NCBI GenBank assembly: GCA_031265005.1
Contig: JAISDD010000100.1
Span: 1-9,553, forward strand
DNA from: Syntrophomonadaceae bacterium
GTDB taxonomy: Bacteria; Bacillota; Syntrophomonadia; Syntrophomonadales; Syntrophomonadaceae
DNA: 9,553 nt
Reading direction: 5' to 3'
Below the pieces are notes generated by a model. The model was not told the origin of the DNA. It saw only the letters and a program-made list of their open reading frames with translations, and did not search any database. This document shows positions 9,004-9,553 of this stretch, in pieces. Both the position numbers and the translations under genes were made by a program. How positions within the stretch are numbered: the first letter of the stretch is position 1; each line of letters opens with the position of its first letter.

Positions 9004-9046
9004 AAATATTGGCTCCAAACTCTTACCTCACCTTTATCACATTGCT

Positions 9047-9074
9047 TATTCGCCATGAAAAGAATAAATCCTGC
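9047..9074 (-). repeat. GCAGGA-N15-GCGAATA intergenic motif
   Basis: On the minus strand GCAGGA (9074-9069) and GCGAATA (9053-9047) are 15 bases apart in the gap between the MazG-like gene and the AtpZ-like gene. Approximate relatives occur at 1329-1349 (plus strand) and 1444-1420 (minus strand). From memory, sequences of this kind recur between genes in some Clostridia and Negativicutes, but I cannot verify this here. I find no good sigma-A promoter overlapping it. Confidence 0.3.
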
Positions 9075-9110
9075 AAATTTTTTAAACTCTATTTATAATT
9101 TATGGCGGCT

Positions 9111-9422
9111 TCACTTTAACAAATAGCCTTTACTTTCTAGTTTTTGCAAATGTTCTTTTAACATTTGTTCTATATTTATCCCATATTGTTCTTGCATTAC
9201 AAACATCATTGTTACCGCTGTTTGCGCCACATCCAGCAACTCTTTGGAAAGCTCTTCCGCCAAAACCTTTTCCGGATACACCACTTTTTCCCCGCTCAGG
9301 CCTCGAAATTTACCTATCAACTGAGCTAACTCTCCCGCTTCTTCCATAAGCTTCAAAGCAGTAGATTCCAGGCTAGGATTAAGCCCGTTTAATTTCGGTA
9401 AGGAAAGTATTTTGTTCTCCAT
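9111..9422 (-). CDS. MazG-like nucleotide pyrophosphohydrolase family protein
   Basis: The 103-residue all-alpha protein has the paired acidic motifs of the MazG-like NTP pyrophosphatase superfamily: EEAGE (Glu27, Glu28, Glu31) on one helix and ELLD (Glu61, Asp64) on the next, which together bind magnesium and the triphosphate. Family members hydrolyse nucleoside triphosphates to monophosphates and pyrophosphate, often removing unwanted nucleotides; the substrate here cannot be read from sequence. The length fits a single-domain member rather than the two-domain MazG. GGAG lies seven bases before the ATG. Its first 44 bases overlap the end of the dCMP-deaminase-like gene, suggesting coupled translation and a shared role in nucleotide-pool control. 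Confidence 0.85.
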   Translation of the reverse strand: MENKILSLPKLNGLNPSLESTALKLMEEAGELAQLIGKFRGLSGEKVVYPEKVLAEELSKELLDVAQTAVTMMFVMQEQYGINIEQMLKEHLQKLESKGYLLK

Positions 9423-9553
9423 CTTCTTTCTCCCAATTCATAAATTCTATTGATATACCGGCTTCTCGTAAAAGTTTTAATGATAAATCATCTTTAATAT
9501 CAACATTATGAATGATACTGACAATACCCGCATTTATAATCATCATCGCTCAA
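9379..9553 (-). CDS. dCMP deaminase (ComEB-like), C-terminal fragment with an in-frame TGA at the window edge
   Basis: The frame ending at TAA (9381-9379) reads AMMIINAGIVSI, then KLLREAGISIEFM, which matches the C-terminal part of dCMP deaminases (human: ECAKLIIQAGIKEV; B. subtilis ComEB: CCKSIIQAGIKTV). These enzymes convert dCMP to dUMP with a zinc ion bound by His and two Cys of a PCxxC motif. The codon that should encode the second zinc Cys is TGA (9552-9550), with one base of window left beyond it. After it 56 sense codons follow. The readable part has no good start of its own (ATG ATG at 9546-9541), so it is a fragment, not a separate small gene. The TGA could be a sequence error at a contig end, a decayed gene, or recoding as selenocysteine. 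The 3' end overlaps the MazG-like gene by 44 bases. Confidence 0.6.

Noticed and set aside
9541..9546. A separate small gene starting at ATG ATG near the window end
   Set aside because: The encoded 55 residues align with the interior and C-terminus of dCMP deaminase, and no ribosome binding site can be seen.

Overview
The window carries one block of genes, all on the minus strand, at about 40% GC. It encodes a complete eight-subunit F1Fo-ATP synthase flanked by housekeeping genes. Read in the direction of transcription (high to low coordinates) the order is: 3' end of a dCMP-deaminase-like gene (cut by the window edge), a MazG-like gene, a small AtpZ/AtpI-family membrane protein, atpB, atpE, atpF, atpH, atpA, atpG, atpD, atpC, a 57-residue membrane protein, a doubtful 90-residue frame, ywmB, and the first 148 codons of murA (cut by the other edge).

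The organism is probably an anaerobic, perhaps spore-forming member of the Bacillota (Clostridia or Negativicutes). The atp - ywmB - murA order matches Bacillus subtilis, where spoIID follows. The dCMP deaminase / atpI-type / atp order is one I associate with Clostridia-like genomes. Shine-Dalgarno sites are strong and two or three TTG starts are likely. I cannot place it more finely.

Layout: 9379-9553 and 9111-9422 encode nucleotide-metabolism genes that overlap by 44 nt. 8788-9003 is the AtpZ-like gene; no separate full-length atpI is present. A good sigma-A-type promoter (TTGTCA-N18-TATAAT) lies just after it, followed by an exact Spo0A-box heptamer inside a small AT-rich hairpin, then atpB. 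The atp genes are tightly packed, except for an AU-rich leader before atpE and a 118-nt gap after it that can form a long hairpin. Both could help set the high c-subunit dosage. A strong terminator (2006-2036) closes the atp operon after atpC.

Between this terminator and ywmB lies a poorly understood 0.75 kb: an unrecognised 57-residue one-helix membrane protein with a TTG start, a 90-residue frame without a clear ribosome binding site, and one strong and one weak terminator. ywmB and murA then form a separate unit with their own promoter (TTGGCA-N18-TATAAA).

Most of the window is ordinary housekeeping sequence. The points that merit a second look are the in-frame TGA exactly where the dCMP deaminase fragment should have a zinc-ligand cysteine, the Spo0A box in the atp leader, the atpE-atpF hairpin, the signal-peptide-like extension of subunit b, and the small membrane protein.
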